From Verrucomicrobiota bacterium (GTDB lineage: Bacteria; Verrucomicrobiota; Verrucomicrobiia; Opitutales; Opitutaceae), in assembly GCA_003641745.1 (NCBI GenBank), contig QNAI01000006.1:1-64000 (forward strand): 64,000 bases of DNA, in the 5' to 3' direction. The notes under the pieces were generated by a model, which worked only from the letters and a program-made list of their open reading frames with translations, searched no databases and was not told where the DNA came from. Below are positions 26,554 through 34,883 of the stretch, one piece after another. The translations under genes were made by a program, and so were the position numbers. Positions within the stretch are counted from its first letter, which is position 1, and every line of letters starts with the position of its first letter.

Positions 26554-26588
26554 CACTTTCACCTATCGGAATGGGGAGGAAACACCTT

Positions 26589-26935
26589 AGGGCACTTTGA
26601 TGAATTCGAGACGGTCAGCGCGGCAAGGATTTGGGCGTCGGGCAAGGCCCTCCTTCGCATAAAGCTTCCGTCTTCGCTTGGCTACGCCGTGACATGCCGG
26701 CGGGTAGACTGGTCGGGCCCGTGGGCATACCCGGTGGGTATGTCCCGGCCCGGACAACGCAGCCCCACGTCCAAATCCTTGTCGCCCTCCGGGTTATGCA
26801 GAAATTCCACGCCCGCGGCGTTGGTTGGATCGAGGATAGCCCTACAGGTCCCGCGGCCGCGGGATCGACACGACCGCCTTGCGGTTCCTGGTTTTCTGCA
26901 GAACGCTGACAATCTCCAATTAATCAAAGTGCCCC
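26589..26935. repeat. Long AGGGCACT-family inverted repeat element
   Basis: The left end, AGGGCACTTTGATGAATTC, pairs with the right end before GTGCCCC at 26934. Both ends match the 107-bp copy at 22394-22500, but about 240 bp are inserted in the middle. The insert holds a GATAGCCCTACAGGTCCCG module with a 16-bp palindrome (26849-26864) that is shared with 295-327. It is a mosaic, nested intergenic repeat. The rest of the gap up to dapA at 27135 shows no gene. Confidence 0.75.
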
Positions 26936-27134
26936 TTTATGGATTATGAATGCAGAATGATGAGTGGGTTGGATCTGGAGACAGGAACTTTCCCGGTTCG
27001 GAAGGTTGGTTTCCACATCAGCGCGCCCTTGGCACAAGTCCCACGCAAAAACAAATCTTGGAACCTCACGCGGTTCTGTTTTCCATGACACCTCACAAAC
27101 GCCTGCCCCTTTTTGCTCCAATCTCCTTTCAATC

Positions 27135-28028
27135 ATGAGCGCACCATCATTCACCGGCACCCTGACCGCACTCATAACTCCTTTTCGCGACAGCCATGTC
27201 GTTTTTGATGACCTTGAGGCCCTGGTCAACCGGCAGATTGAGGCCGGAATAGACGGGCTTGTCCCTTGCGGGACGACCGGTGAATCCCCGACGCTCAACC
27301 ACGAAGAACATATCGATGTGATTCGAGCGGTCGTATCCGCGGCCCAGGGACGGGTTCCGGTCATCGCCGGGTGCGGGTCCAACTCGACCCGCGAGGCTGT
27401 CTGCCTGACCCGCCTCGCCCACGAGGCCGATGTGGATGGGGTCCTTCAGGTGGCTCCCTACTACAACAAGCCGAGCGCCGAGGGTTTATTTCGGCACTTT
27501 TCGGCCGTGGCGGAGCAGACGGACAAGCCGATCGTGCTCTACTCAATTCCTTCACGCTGCGGAATTGAAATACCCGTCTCAACGGTTGCCCGCCTGCGCA
27601 GTGCCCATCCGAACGTAAACCATATCAAGGAGGCGGGTGGTTCCTGTGACCGCATGGATCAACTGACTCAAAGCCTGGGCGACTCCATCACGATTCTCAG
27701 CGGCGATGACGCCCTGACCCTGCCCTTCATGGCCATGGGGGCCAAAGGAGTGATAAGCGTCGCCTCCAATCTCTATCCCGGTGAGATACGCAATATGGTT
27801 CAAGCCTTCGCCCGGTCGGATATTGAAACGGCGCTCAAACTGCACCAGAGGTTTTATCCCCTCTTCAAGGCCCTCTTCTGCGAGCCCAATCCCGTCCCCA
27901 TCAAGTGCGCGATGCACCACCTCGGCTTAATCGGCGCACTGGACGTGCGCCGACCCCTCTGTGAAATGACACCGGAAAACCGCTCGGAGCTCCTGTCAGT
28001 CATCGAAACAACCGGTCGCCCCGCCTGA
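27135..28028 (+). CDS. dapA: 4-hydroxy-tetrahydrodipicolinate synthase
   Basis: The 297-residue TIM-barrel enzyme condenses pyruvate with aspartate semialdehyde in lysine and peptidoglycan-precursor synthesis. Schiff-base Lys165 lies in NHIKEAGG and Tyr136 in VLYSIPSR. The GTTGESPTL loop (47-55) binds the substrate carboxylate. The start at 27135 gives a normal DapA N terminus (FTGTLTALITPF), while the longer reading runs into repeat DNA. It is followed after 34 bp by dapB, forming a dapA-dapB-ruvA operon. Confidence 0.96.
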   Translation: MSAPSFTGTLTALITPFRDSHVVFDDLEALVNRQIEAGIDGLVPCGTTGESPTLNHEEHIDVIRAVVSAAQGRVPVIAGCGSNSTREAVCLTRLAHEADVDGVLQVAPYYNKPSAEGLFRHFSAVAEQTDKPIVLYSIPSRCGIEIPVSTVARLRSAHPNVNHIKEAGGSCDRMDQLTQSLGDSITILSGDDALTLPFMAMGAKGVISVASNLYPGEIRNMVQAFARSDIETALKLHQRFYPLFKALFCEPNPVPIKCAMHHLGLIGALDVRRPLCEMTPENRSELLSVIETTGRPA

Positions 28029-28062
28029 GAGACGGTCATAGAAGTCTCTGAGAGAATACGAC

Positions 28063-28800
28063 ATGCAAAGTATGAAGATCACTATAAACGGATCAAACGG
28101 ACGGATGGGCCAGGCAATAGCTGCGGCGGCCGATGAAGAGGGAGTTGAGGTCGTGGGCCGATGCGACCTGGGGGGAGACCTCAAAGCTGAGGCACGGGAT
28201 GCAGATGTCATCGTCGATTTCAGTTTTCACGAGACCACCGAAGCCGTAATCGAGACGGCAAAGGAGATGGGGAAGCGGCTTGTCATCGGGACCACCGGTC
28301 ACACCGACAAACGTCGGACAGACCTGCGGAAGCGGGCCGGTGAAATCCCCACCGTCTGGGCCGGGAATTATTCAATCGGGGTCAATCTGCTCTTTTTTCT
28401 GACCCGGCGCGCCGCATCGATTCTCGATGAAACCTATGATGCGGAGGTCGTCGAATTGCACCATCGACTGAAGAAGGATGCGCCCAGCGGTACCGCGGCC
28501 GATCTCTATGAGATCATCCTGAAAGAACGGGGGCTTGGTTTTGAAGCACTCCGGCACGGCCGTTCCGGGGTAATCGGAGAGCGTTCGACCAGGGAAGTGG
28601 GCGTGCATGCCCTGCGCGGCGGGGATGTCATCGGAGATCACACGGTCCTTTTTGCCGGACCGGGTGAACGTATCGAGTTGACCCACCGGGCTTCCAACCG
28701 GCGGATCTATTCTACAGGTGCCTTGCGAGCCGCACGTTGGATCATGGACCGGACGGCAGGTGTCTATGACATGCAGGATGTGCTGGGATTCAGGAGTTGA
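28063..28800 (+). CDS. dapB: 4-hydroxy-tetrahydrodipicolinate reductase
   Basis: The 245-residue NAD(P)H-dependent reductase carries out the step after DapA. It shows the N-terminal NGSNGRMGQAI nucleotide loop, GTTGH in the middle, and the DapB signature VVELHHRLKKDAPSGTA with the catalytic His and Lys. ATG 28063 is used, but ATG 28072 would also fit family starts. Only 3 bp separate it from ruvA, so the three genes are probably one transcript. Confidence 0.95.
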   Translation: MQSMKITINGSNGRMGQAIAAAADEEGVEVVGRCDLGGDLKAEARDADVIVDFSFHETTEAVIETAKEMGKRLVIGTTGHTDKRRTDLRKRAGEIPTVWAGNYSIGVNLLFFLTRRAASILDETYDAEVVELHHRLKKDAPSGTAADLYEIILKERGLGFEALRHGRSGVIGERSTREVGVHALRGGDVIGDHTVLFAGPGERIELTHRASNRRIYSTGALRAARWIMDRTAGVYDMQDVLGFRS

Positions 28801-28803
28801 TCG

Positions 28804-29421
28804 ATGATCGTCAGCATTGAAGGCATCCTGATCTCGGCCACCCCGCTTCAAGCCATCGTTGAAGTTGGCGGGATCGGGTACGAGGTGAATATCCCGGTCA
28901 CCACGGCGGAGCACCTCCCGGGCACCAGCCAGACGGTAAAACTTCATACCCACGCAGTCTACCGCGACGATGCTCAGACTCTCTACGGGTTCACAGCCAT
29001 CGAAGAGCGCGATTTCTTTCGGTTGATGATCGAAAAGGTCTCCGGAGTCGGTCCCAAGGTGGCCTTGAGCATCATGAGTAAATTGGCTCTGCCCGTGCTC
29101 CGGTCGGCCATTGTCAACGGCGATGTCAGCCTTCTCGCCAAATCGCCGGGTATCGGAAAGAAAACGGCCGAACGGCTGGTGGTTGAACTCCGCGACAAGC
29201 TTGGTCCCGCCGGCATGACGACTGGCGGTTCTGTGCCGGGTGGGTCATCCGCAGGTCTCGCCTCGGCAGATTCACCGGCCGGGCGCCAACGGGACGCGGT
29301 TCTGGCTCTGACCGCACTCGGATACAAGGTTGCCGACGCTGACAAGGCGGTTCGTCAGGCAATGCAGGAGTTGGGATCCGACGCCACAACCGAAGTGCTG
29401 ATCAAAACAGCTCTGGGGTGA
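28804..29421 (+). CDS. ruvA: Holliday junction branch migration protein RuvA
   Basis: The 205-residue protein has the N-terminal OB fold (MIVSIEGIL...GYEVNIP). Two helix-hairpin-helix motifs follow (VSGVGPKVALSIMS and SPGIGKKTAERLVVEL), then a flexible Gly/Ser-rich linker. The C-terminal domain III (ALTALGYKVADADKAV) contacts RuvB. It binds four-way junctions as a tetramer. ruvB and ruvC are not adjacent. It is convergent with the anti-sigma-like gene across 54 bp. Confidence 0.95.
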   Translation: MIVSIEGILISATPLQAIVEVGGIGYEVNIPVTTAEHLPGTSQTVKLHTHAVYRDDAQTLYGFTAIEERDFFRLMIEKVSGVGPKVALSIMSKLALPVLRSAIVNGDVSLLAKSPGIGKKTAERLVVELRDKLGPAGMTTGGSVPGGSSAGLASADSPAGRQRDAVLALTALGYKVADADKAVRQAMQELGSDATTEVLIKTALG

Positions 29422-29475
29422 CCTGAATCCATCACCCACACACCACCGCTTCGCGGCAGGCGTGGCAGATCCCCG

Positions 29476-30183
29476 CTACTTCTGAAACTGAAACCCGGCC
29501 GTCTGGTAAGCGCTGGTCCGATGGTTGCCGGATGGAAGACCTCGGTAAACACGGTATTCACCTTGGAGCGATACGCTTTCCGGGTAGGTGATCCGAGGCG
29601 GCGTATCCCACCGAATGCCATCGAATGCGGGCCAGGCCACCGGTGCGACCCTTTGGTTCAGGAACTCTCCGCGCAGACTGATCTCAGGATTCCAGGCGGC
29701 GGGAACCAGGGTTCCATCACTGCTTGGCACAAGTACAAAGGTATCGGTATCTGCGTTGAAAGACTGTATCATGGGCGGCACGGCGACGACTGAGGTTGAC
29801 CCTGTTCCCTGCACGGGATTCAAGGCGATCTCTTCCATTATCTCTCTGCCGCCACCCGGCTGCATCAGCAGCACAGAGCCGGTCACGAGAACAATCGCCG
29901 CAGCCATGCCACTGGCGACAATCGCCAGGCGACCTGATCTCGCGGCCGGAAACCACCCCAGAACACCCGTTCGGCTTCGGTCCGGGATCTTTTCCGGGGG
30001 TGCATGCATCCGGAACCGTTCGTAGATCAGCCGAGATCCGCGGTGCAACCGGCAATACTGATTGTAGATTCTCTGCGCCTCCGCATCTCTGCTGATCATC
30101 TGTTCGAGTCGACGAACACCCTCAGGGTCGATCTCACCATCAACATATAGGTTCAGCAGTTCGATGAACTTACGTCGATTCAT
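29476..30183 (-). CDS. Membrane anti-sigma factor-like protein
   Basis: The 235-residue protein has an N-terminal helical region (1-62) like anti-sigma domains (RKFIELLNLYVDGEIDPEG...LEQMISRDAEAQRIYNQ). One membrane helix follows at about 86-107, then a beta-type periplasmic part ending FQFQK. The zinc-binding H-x3-C-x2-C motif of ZAS anti-sigma factors is absent, with only Cys44 in that part. It overlaps the upstream sigma gene by 4 bp, which strongly suggests it controls that sigma factor. The signal sensed is unknown. Confidence 0.72.
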   Translation of the reverse strand: MNRRKFIELLNLYVDGEIDPEGVRRLEQMISRDAEAQRIYNQYCRLHRGSRLIYERFRMHAPPEKIPDRSRTGVLGWFPAARSGRLAIVASGMAAAIVLVTGSVLLMQPGGGREIMEEIALNPVQGTGSTSVVAVPPMIQSFNADTDTFVLVPSSDGTLVPAAWNPEISLRGEFLNQRVAPVAWPAFDGIRWDTPPRITYPESVSLQGEYRVYRGLPSGNHRTSAYQTAGFQFQK

Positions 30184-30782
30184 TGCAACTCGTTGCCCAT
30201 CTTCCCGCGCAGGCTTTCTCGAGCCCGAGCGATACGGCTCTTCACTGTTCCCACACTGATATTCAGAATTGAGGCGATTTCCTCGTAGGAGTGGTTCTGC
30301 GCGTTTCTGAGGGTCAGGATCTCACGGTGCTTTTCGTTCAACATCTCCATGCACTCGGCAATCCGGTCGACGAATTCCTGAGTGATGGTCGCATCCTGCG
30401 GCGTTTCGGTTCCCGCCGGGAAGACTTCAGCCAAAGTCGTCTGGCTGTCCGCGGTCAGGGGCTGATCGAACGACACGGAACGATCCCGCTTTCGCCGCCA
30501 CCAATACCAATACCTGTTGCGAGCCAGGTTCGTGGCAATCTGGTAGAGCCAGGTGGAAAACGACGAATCGCCTCTGAATTTGTCCAAGCCACGATGCGCC
30601 CGGATAAACGCATCCTGGGTCACTTCTTCGGCATCCTGGGTATTCCGGAGCAATTGGTTCACCATTGCGTAGATCCGATCCCAGTACCGACTGACCATTT
30701 CGTTGAATGCGCTCTGGTCCCCCGATTTGAAACGATCCACCAAGAGGCGATCAATCGCTACTTCCTGTGCCTTAAGTGTCAT
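30180..30782 (-). CDS. ECF-type RNA polymerase sigma factor
   Basis: The roughly 200-residue protein has sigma region 2 (FNEMVSRYWDRIYAMVNQLL...DAEEVTQDAFIRAHRGLDKFRGDSSFSTWLYQIATNLARN) and region 4 (LTLRNAQNHSYEEIASILNISVGTVKSRIARARESLR). Region 3 is lacking, as in ECF factors. It directs core polymerase to a small regulon, probably under control of the overlapping downstream anti-sigma-like gene. ATG 30782 is used. A TTG at 30827 would add 15 residues. Confidence 0.88.
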   Translation of the reverse strand: MTLKAQEVAIDRLLVDRFKSGDQSAFNEMVSRYWDRIYAMVNQLLRNTQDAEEVTQDAFIRAHRGLDKFRGDSSFSTWLYQIATNLARNRYWYWWRRKRDRSVSFDQPLTADSQTTLAEVFPAGTETPQDATITQEFVDRIAECMEMLNEKHREILTLRNAQNHSYEEIASILNISVGTVKSRIARARESLRGKMGNELQ

Positions 30783-31233
30783 ACGCTCAGCACCGGTTTG
30801 ACGCGTGTATTCCTGAATTGTTCCCAAGGAGTGTTCCTATTTTTAGTGTGATAACAAGTTCAGACGATCGATCCGTCGTATCGGTTCAATCTTTGCTCAG
30901 GCATCCGGTGAGAGGCGTCGCAATCCGGAGAATTCCCGTACGGCGCCCCATCAGGCAATATGAGGGCAGGGGCGGCCATGTGACAGGGGTGCTGAATTCC
31001 GGTGAGTTCATCAATCCAAGACGAGTTACTACTGGATACGCACCCAGGCTCACCAAAGTTTCAGAAATCCACCATCCCAGTGGATGAACCAGGAGGCCGT
31101 CAGGTGAAATCTGAGCGGTGCATGGAAGGCGGGAGAAAGCTGGTCTGCGCCCTCCGAATATCCGTTGCCCCTCGATGGCCGGTCGGTTCGGGGGGCAAAC
31201 CCTCTCCTGCCAACCCCGTAATTTCAGGGTGCC
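30783..31233. other. Intergenic region without recognised gene
   Basis: These 450 bp upstream of the sigma gene and downstream of the nuclease gene have no good ORF. The right end reads CAGGGTGCCCTAAAG, which resembles the outer end of the AGGGCACT repeat family and overlaps the TAG stop (31234-31236) of the nuclease gene. The sigma gene's promoter should lie at the left end, but I see no clear -35/-10 pair. Confidence 0.5.
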
Positions 31234-31728
31234 CTAAAGCCCGGTCTTTGGAAGCCACTGCTTCCATAATCCCCGCCGCTTGTCCTGGGCAATGGTCTGC
31301 GCCGCCTCATAGGAAACTTCATCCGGCGCAAGCTTGAGCACCCAGACCGCGTAACCCTCTTTGAGAAGTTCTTCGGCCAGATCCCGGTTTCCATCGAAGA
31401 ATACCCGGCACAGGAGGCGCCCATCGCTGGTCCTGGCCTTCACGTTTGCGGTGACGATTTCTCCCTCCACGAGGCGGGCCGTGTATTTCCGCGCACGTTG
31501 TCCCGTCTTGTTGTTAATCTCAGGACTGTCGATTCCCCAGAGATTGAGAGGGATCTCACGATTGTCTTCGGTGCGGAGGAGAATGGAGTCACCGCTGGTC
31601 ACCTCGACAATCACGCCAGTCAGTGTCTTGGAAGCGGTGCCGGACGCCGCCTGACATGGGTTGCCGAAAAAGCCCAAAACAACAGTCATCGCCACCAGGC
31701 ATGGAAGATTACGAATCAGAAAGGTCAT
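31234..31728 (-). CDS. Secreted staphylococcal-nuclease-like (SNase) protein, copy 1
   Basis: The 164-residue protein has a Sec signal peptide (about 1-28) and one SNase (TNase) OB-fold domain. Visible parts are GVIVEVTSGDSILL, IPLNLWGIDSPEIN with the Asp/Glu cluster, GQRARKYTARLV, and DGRLLCRVFFDG. Typical thermonucleases use two Arg and one Glu for phosphodiester cleavage, and the match around the second Arg (GRLLCRV) is acceptable. It probably acts in the periplasm or outside the cell. A paralogue of the same size lies at 33679-34173. Confidence 0.82.
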   Translation of the reverse strand: MTFLIRNLPCLVAMTVVLGFFGNPCQAASGTASKTLTGVIVEVTSGDSILLRTEDNREIPLNLWGIDSPEINNKTGQRARKYTARLVEGEIVTANVKARTSDGRLLCRVFFDGNRDLAEELLKEGYAVWVLKLAPDEVSYEAAQTIAQDKRRGLWKQWLPKTGL

Positions 31729-32321
31729 ATCACGGGACGAAACGTCCGTGAGCAGCTATAAAACGGGAATGCCCATCTTCGCGAGACAATTGAATACCCT
31801 TGTCGTGTCTCTCAGATTCGCTTGTCGAATATGGAGCCACCATGGGACGATGGGAGGGCGGGCAGGAAGGAACCATCGCGTAGCCGACCTGGCTCTGCGG
31901 AACGTCGGCACCCTCCTTCCCTGAAGCTGAGGCCCCACAATAAATGGATTCCTCTTCCATGGGTGCCTGACATCACCATTCGGTCAGGCTCTCTTTTTGC
32001 CCTCAGTCGCGTTACCGGCTGCTTCGATTCGTTGAGCCCGGAACATGGCGTCGGGTGCGAATATGCTCTTAGGGGCCGTAACGAAATAAGTTATCAAATA
32101 TGCGCAGGATTTTCGGGGAGCAACAAGGCGGGTTCGGGCGAATAGTGCGGGCGATTTGAGCCGGAATCCAGCACCATTGCCCGCCGAAAAGACCAGTAGA
32201 TCTGTGTGAGTTATTTTGTTACGGTCCCTTAGCGCTCCCCTTTCCTCTCGCCTAAAGGTCCTCTTCTGTGCACCTTCCTGCCCGTCTCTGCAATGTCCAC
32301 TTTTTCGCCCAGACACGTCCT
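31729..32321. other. Intergenic region with a GC-rich repeat and a terminator-like hairpin
   Basis: About 590 bp without a credible gene. Bases 31845-31925 resemble an intergenic repeat (GGAGGGCGGGCAGG ... CCGACCTGGCTCTGCGG ... CACCCTCCTTCC) whose ends can pair. At 31965-31998 a 7-bp stem (GCCTGAC/GTCAGGC) is followed by TCTCTTTTT, which looks like a + strand intrinsic terminator although no + strand gene precedes it. The rest is the leader of the ACT-domain gene. Confidence 0.45.
31965..31998 (+). terminator. Possible intrinsic terminator without an upstream gene
   Basis: A 7-bp perfect stem (31965-31971 and 31983-31989) with an 11-nt loop is followed by a T-rich tail. No + strand gene ends before it, so it may end a small RNA or be coincidental. 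Confidence 0.35.
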
Positions 32322-32846
32322 ATGCCCTCGAATCTCGTGATGACAATCATCGGCCCCGACCGTTCAGGTCTGGTCGAGTCCCTGGCATCCACCATCGCCG
32401 CCCATGGCGGAAACTGGCTGGAAAGCCGGATGGGACACCTCGGCGGTCAATTCGCCGGTATCCTGAGTGTTCAGGTTCCCGAAGAGTCGATTGAACCCAT
32501 GACTCGGGCACTGCGTGAACTTGAGTCAAACCAGGTAAGTGTTGTCGTGAACCGCGGCGCTTCATCCGAGGTTGCCGATTCAACGCAGACGGCTTTGAAT
32601 CTCGAGGTCATTGGACACGATCGCCCCGGGATCGTGTCCGAGATCACCCGGGTGCTTGCGGGATTCAAGATCAACGTCGCCGAACTCGAGACCGAATGCC
32701 TGAGCGCACCCATGAGTGGCGAAATGATGTTTCAGGCCCGGGCCCGGATTTCCCTGCCGCAGTCCTGTGATGAGGGCGATGTCCGGGCCGAACTCGAACA
32801 CATCGCATCGGACCTGATGGTCGAACTGCGGTTGGAACCGGAGTAG
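32322..32846 (+). CDS. ACT-domain regulatory protein, GcvR-like
   Basis: The 174-residue protein consists of two tandem ACT domains (about 3-75 and 92-172). Each starts with a typical strand and ligand loop (MTIIGPDRSGLVESL and LEVIGHDRPGIVSEI). This is the architecture of GcvR, the glycine-cleavage repressor partner, and of related amino-acid-sensing proteins. There is no DNA-binding domain, so it would act through another protein. The ATG at 32322 matches family starts. The physiological ligand is not readable. Its 3' end is followed by two short direct repeats and a bidirectional terminator. Confidence 0.82.
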   Translation: MPSNLVMTIIGPDRSGLVESLASTIAAHGGNWLESRMGHLGGQFAGILSVQVPEESIEPMTRALRELESNQVSVVVNRGASSEVADSTQTALNLEVIGHDRPGIVSEITRVLAGFKINVAELETECLSAPMSGEMMFQARARISLPQSCDEGDVRAELEHIASDLMVELRLEPE

Positions 32847-32944
32847 AAACAGGCACGAACGGCGGGGTCATTCCTTCGAATGGCATCCTCTATACGGCCC
32901 ATCACCAACCAACGGGAAACAGGCACGAACGGCGGGGTCATTCC
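32846..32944. repeat. Direct repeat, two 29-bp copies 70 bp apart
   Basis: Bases 32846-32874 and 32916-32944 are identical (contain CAGGCACGAACGGCGGGG). The first copy begins at the end of the ACT-domain gene stop codon. The function is unknown. Confidence 0.85.
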
Positions 32945-33017
32945 GTCAAATCATGCATGCAATGCAGGATTTCCGGTTTGACCCCTGCTTCAAACCCTCC
33001 ATTGCCATCGCCAAAGA

Positions 33018-33045
33018 GAAAGGCCCGGACGAATCCGGGCCTTTC
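33018..33045. terminator. Bidirectional intrinsic terminator
   Basis: A 12-bp perfect stem (33018-33029 with 33034-33045, GAAAGGCCCGGA-type) has a 4-nt CGAA loop. A and T residues flank it on the two sides. It lies between the convergent ACT-domain and rhodanese genes and can serve both. Confidence 0.8.
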
Positions 33046-33069
33046 TGATGAGATGGCGGAACAGGTGGA

Positions 33070-33459
33070 CTATCCTTTTTCTACCGATTCCCCTGCCTCT
33101 TTCCAGCCCTCGATCCCCCGAGAATAATGGGCAACATTGGTGTATCCCAGATCAACCGCCACCTTGGCAGCTCTCTGGTAGGCACCACAGTGCACATTGG
33201 CACAATAGGCGACGATGAGCGCCTCCTTATCGGCGGGCAATGCACCGGCCAGATCCGCCTTGTTTGCCTGAAAATCGATTGCACCCGGAATATGGCCCTT
33301 ATCGTAACTCCGGGTGCCGTTCACGTCGATCAGGGTCACCGTGCCATCGGCGATCGCCTCTTTCAGTGAATCATGTGAAATATCAGTGTATCTGCCGGAA
33401 CCCGCCTGGGCGGTAACGACAGTGGCAAACGCGACGACGATTGATAGGAGTGATTTCAT
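33070..33459 (-). CDS. Periplasmic rhodanese-like protein
   Basis: The 129-residue protein has a Sec signal peptide (1-19) and a single rhodanese domain: LIDVNGTRSYDKGHIPGAIDF, then the active-site loop C86-A-N-V-H-C-G. Single-domain rhodaneses transfer sulfane sulfur or act as sulfur carriers. The loop holds a second Cys (Cys91), which could form a disulfide. It would be located in the periplasm. Confidence 0.88.
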   Translation of the reverse strand: MKSLLSIVVAFATVVTAQAGSGRYTDISHDSLKEAIADGTVTLIDVNGTRSYDKGHIPGAIDFQANKADLAGALPADKEALIVAYCANVHCGAYQRAAKVAVDLGYTNVAHYSRGIEGWKEAGESVEKG

Positions 33460-33678
33460 ACTTTACCGTAAGATGTTGGTTTTCAATGACCCTGAGTCTG
33501 CCGACCAGAGATCGGGCAGGTAAGCTCTCCAGTTTGAGTAATCAGATCACTCGCTATTCCCCCGATCCCGCCGAACCGATCATTTTTTTTAATTACGAAC
33601 ATCGGAAATTATTGCGTGACAGGAGGGTTCTTCGAGCGGGCGCTTGCCCATCTGCCGACTTGGGTAGAGAATCCCGGG

Positions 33679-34173
33679 GTGATCCGGTCATTCATACGCA
33701 ATTCCATGGGCCTGATCGCGGTTCTCGCTCTCTCCCTGTCGGTTGGGCATTCTCAGGTTGAAGATGAGATCCTCATCGGAAAAGTCCTCGCCGTCGGCGA
33801 TGGCGACACCTTTTACCTGCGCACGCATGACGGGCGTGAGTTGTGGATCGCCCTCTGGGGCGTGGAGTGCCCGGACGTGGGCGAAAAAGTAGGACAGAAG
33901 GCCCGCAGGTACGCACAAAAAACCGTTCTGGGAAAGGAAATCGGTTTCCAGATGAAGGTTCCGCGAGAAGAAACCGAGCGTTCCTATGGCAGGGTGGTCC
34001 ATAGGGGCTCGGAGGATCTGGCCCTCTATCTGTTGCGCCACGGGATGGCGGTCTACCTGGAGTCCGTCGCCCCGGAGGCCATCGAATATGCAGAGGCCGA
34101 GAAACTCGCCCAGGAAGAACGTCTCGGTGTCTGGAAAATGCTGATGCCCGAAGACGAAGAAGAAGAGGGATGA
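33679..34173 (+). CDS. Secreted staphylococcal-nuclease-like (SNase) protein, copy 2
   Basis: The protein is 164 residues long if it starts at GTG 33679, which gives a classic signal peptide (M-I-R-S-F-I-R-N-S-M then a hydrophobic stretch ending GHSQ). A GTG at 33616 would add 21 residues. The SNase fold shows VLAVGDGDTFYLRTHDG, LWIALWGVECPDVGE and GQKARRYAQKTV, and a later R-SYGRVV. The C terminus is very acidic (DEEEEEG). It has the same size and organisation as the protein at 31234-31728, so an old duplication is likely. Nuclease activity is inferred. Confidence 0.78.
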   Translation: MIRSFIRNSMGLIAVLALSLSVGHSQVEDEILIGKVLAVGDGDTFYLRTHDGRELWIALWGVECPDVGEKVGQKARRYAQKTVLGKEIGFQMKVPREETERSYGRVVHRGSEDLALYLLRHGMAVYLESVAPEAIEYAEAEKLAQEERLGVWKMLMPEDEEEEG

Positions 34174-34225
34174 TAAAGGTTGGACCGGCCCGGGTGGTAA
34201 CCCACCCCGTCGCTGCCAATCGGCT

Positions 34226-34861
34226 CTACAGGACCTTCCTGCCCTTCAGATCCTTGATCACGACATTCACCAGACCTTTGATCGCCTTGTTGGGATCATT
34301 CATATTCTTGCTGTCAATCATGGCTGTATAGACCAGCGTCTCGCCCTTGACCGCGTAGATGTTTGTTTCGACCCGGATCCGGTCGACGTTTACGACCCGG
34401 GTCTGGTCCTGGACGGTGAAACGCTGCGGAGCATAATACGAAGTCCACGAATAGTAGGTTGCGGTCTGGACGACATGCGTTTCGCCACCCTCGAGTTGCG
34501 GGCCTGATTCCACATCCCTTATTTTCCCGAGAACGACGCCGTCAAAGCCGAGTTCGATGATCTTCTGCTTGGCCGCTTCGAGATCTTCGGGTTGGGAATC
34601 CTCAGGTGCCTGTTCGGTAAAAATCTTGTAGGCAGGCATGCAACTATAGCCGGCCTCCTCCAGCGTGGCAACGAAGGTGTCTTCCCAGAGTTTCACGTTC
34701 TGGGGATTCTGGCCGAGGCCGACGATGAGGATACTCTTGAGAGGGCCTCCCCTGTAGTCACCGTTCAACCACGAGTTGTCGATCTTAACGCCGGAGTTGC
34801 TCGAACACGCGGTCAGGAAAAAGACGGCCAGGGTGACCGGTATCAATCGAAAATATTTCAC
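34226..34861 (-). CDS. Lipoprotein of unknown function
   Basis: The 211-residue protein has a lipoprotein signal peptide with lipobox LTAC (Cys19). The mature part starts with an alpha/beta stretch (SILIVGLGQNPQN, then W-E-D-T-F) and a helix-rich segment mentioning GFDGVVLGKI, similar in layout to lipoproteins that form a Rossmann-like half domain. I do not recognise a named family with certainty. It is the last of three consecutive minus-strand lipoprotein genes, 22 bp from the next, so they are probably cotranscribed. Confidence 0.75.
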   Translation of the reverse strand: MKYFRLIPVTLAVFFLTACSSNSGVKIDNSWLNGDYRGGPLKSILIVGLGQNPQNVKLWEDTFVATLEEAGYSCMPAYKIFTEQAPEDSQPEDLEAAKQKIIELGFDGVVLGKIRDVESGPQLEGGETHVVQTATYYSWTSYYAPQRFTVQDQTRVVNVDRIRVETNIYAVKGETLVYTAMIDSKNMNDPNKAIKGLVNVVIKDLKGRKVL

Positions 34862-34883
34862 TTTCAGTGGAGGGGGTTCGGTT

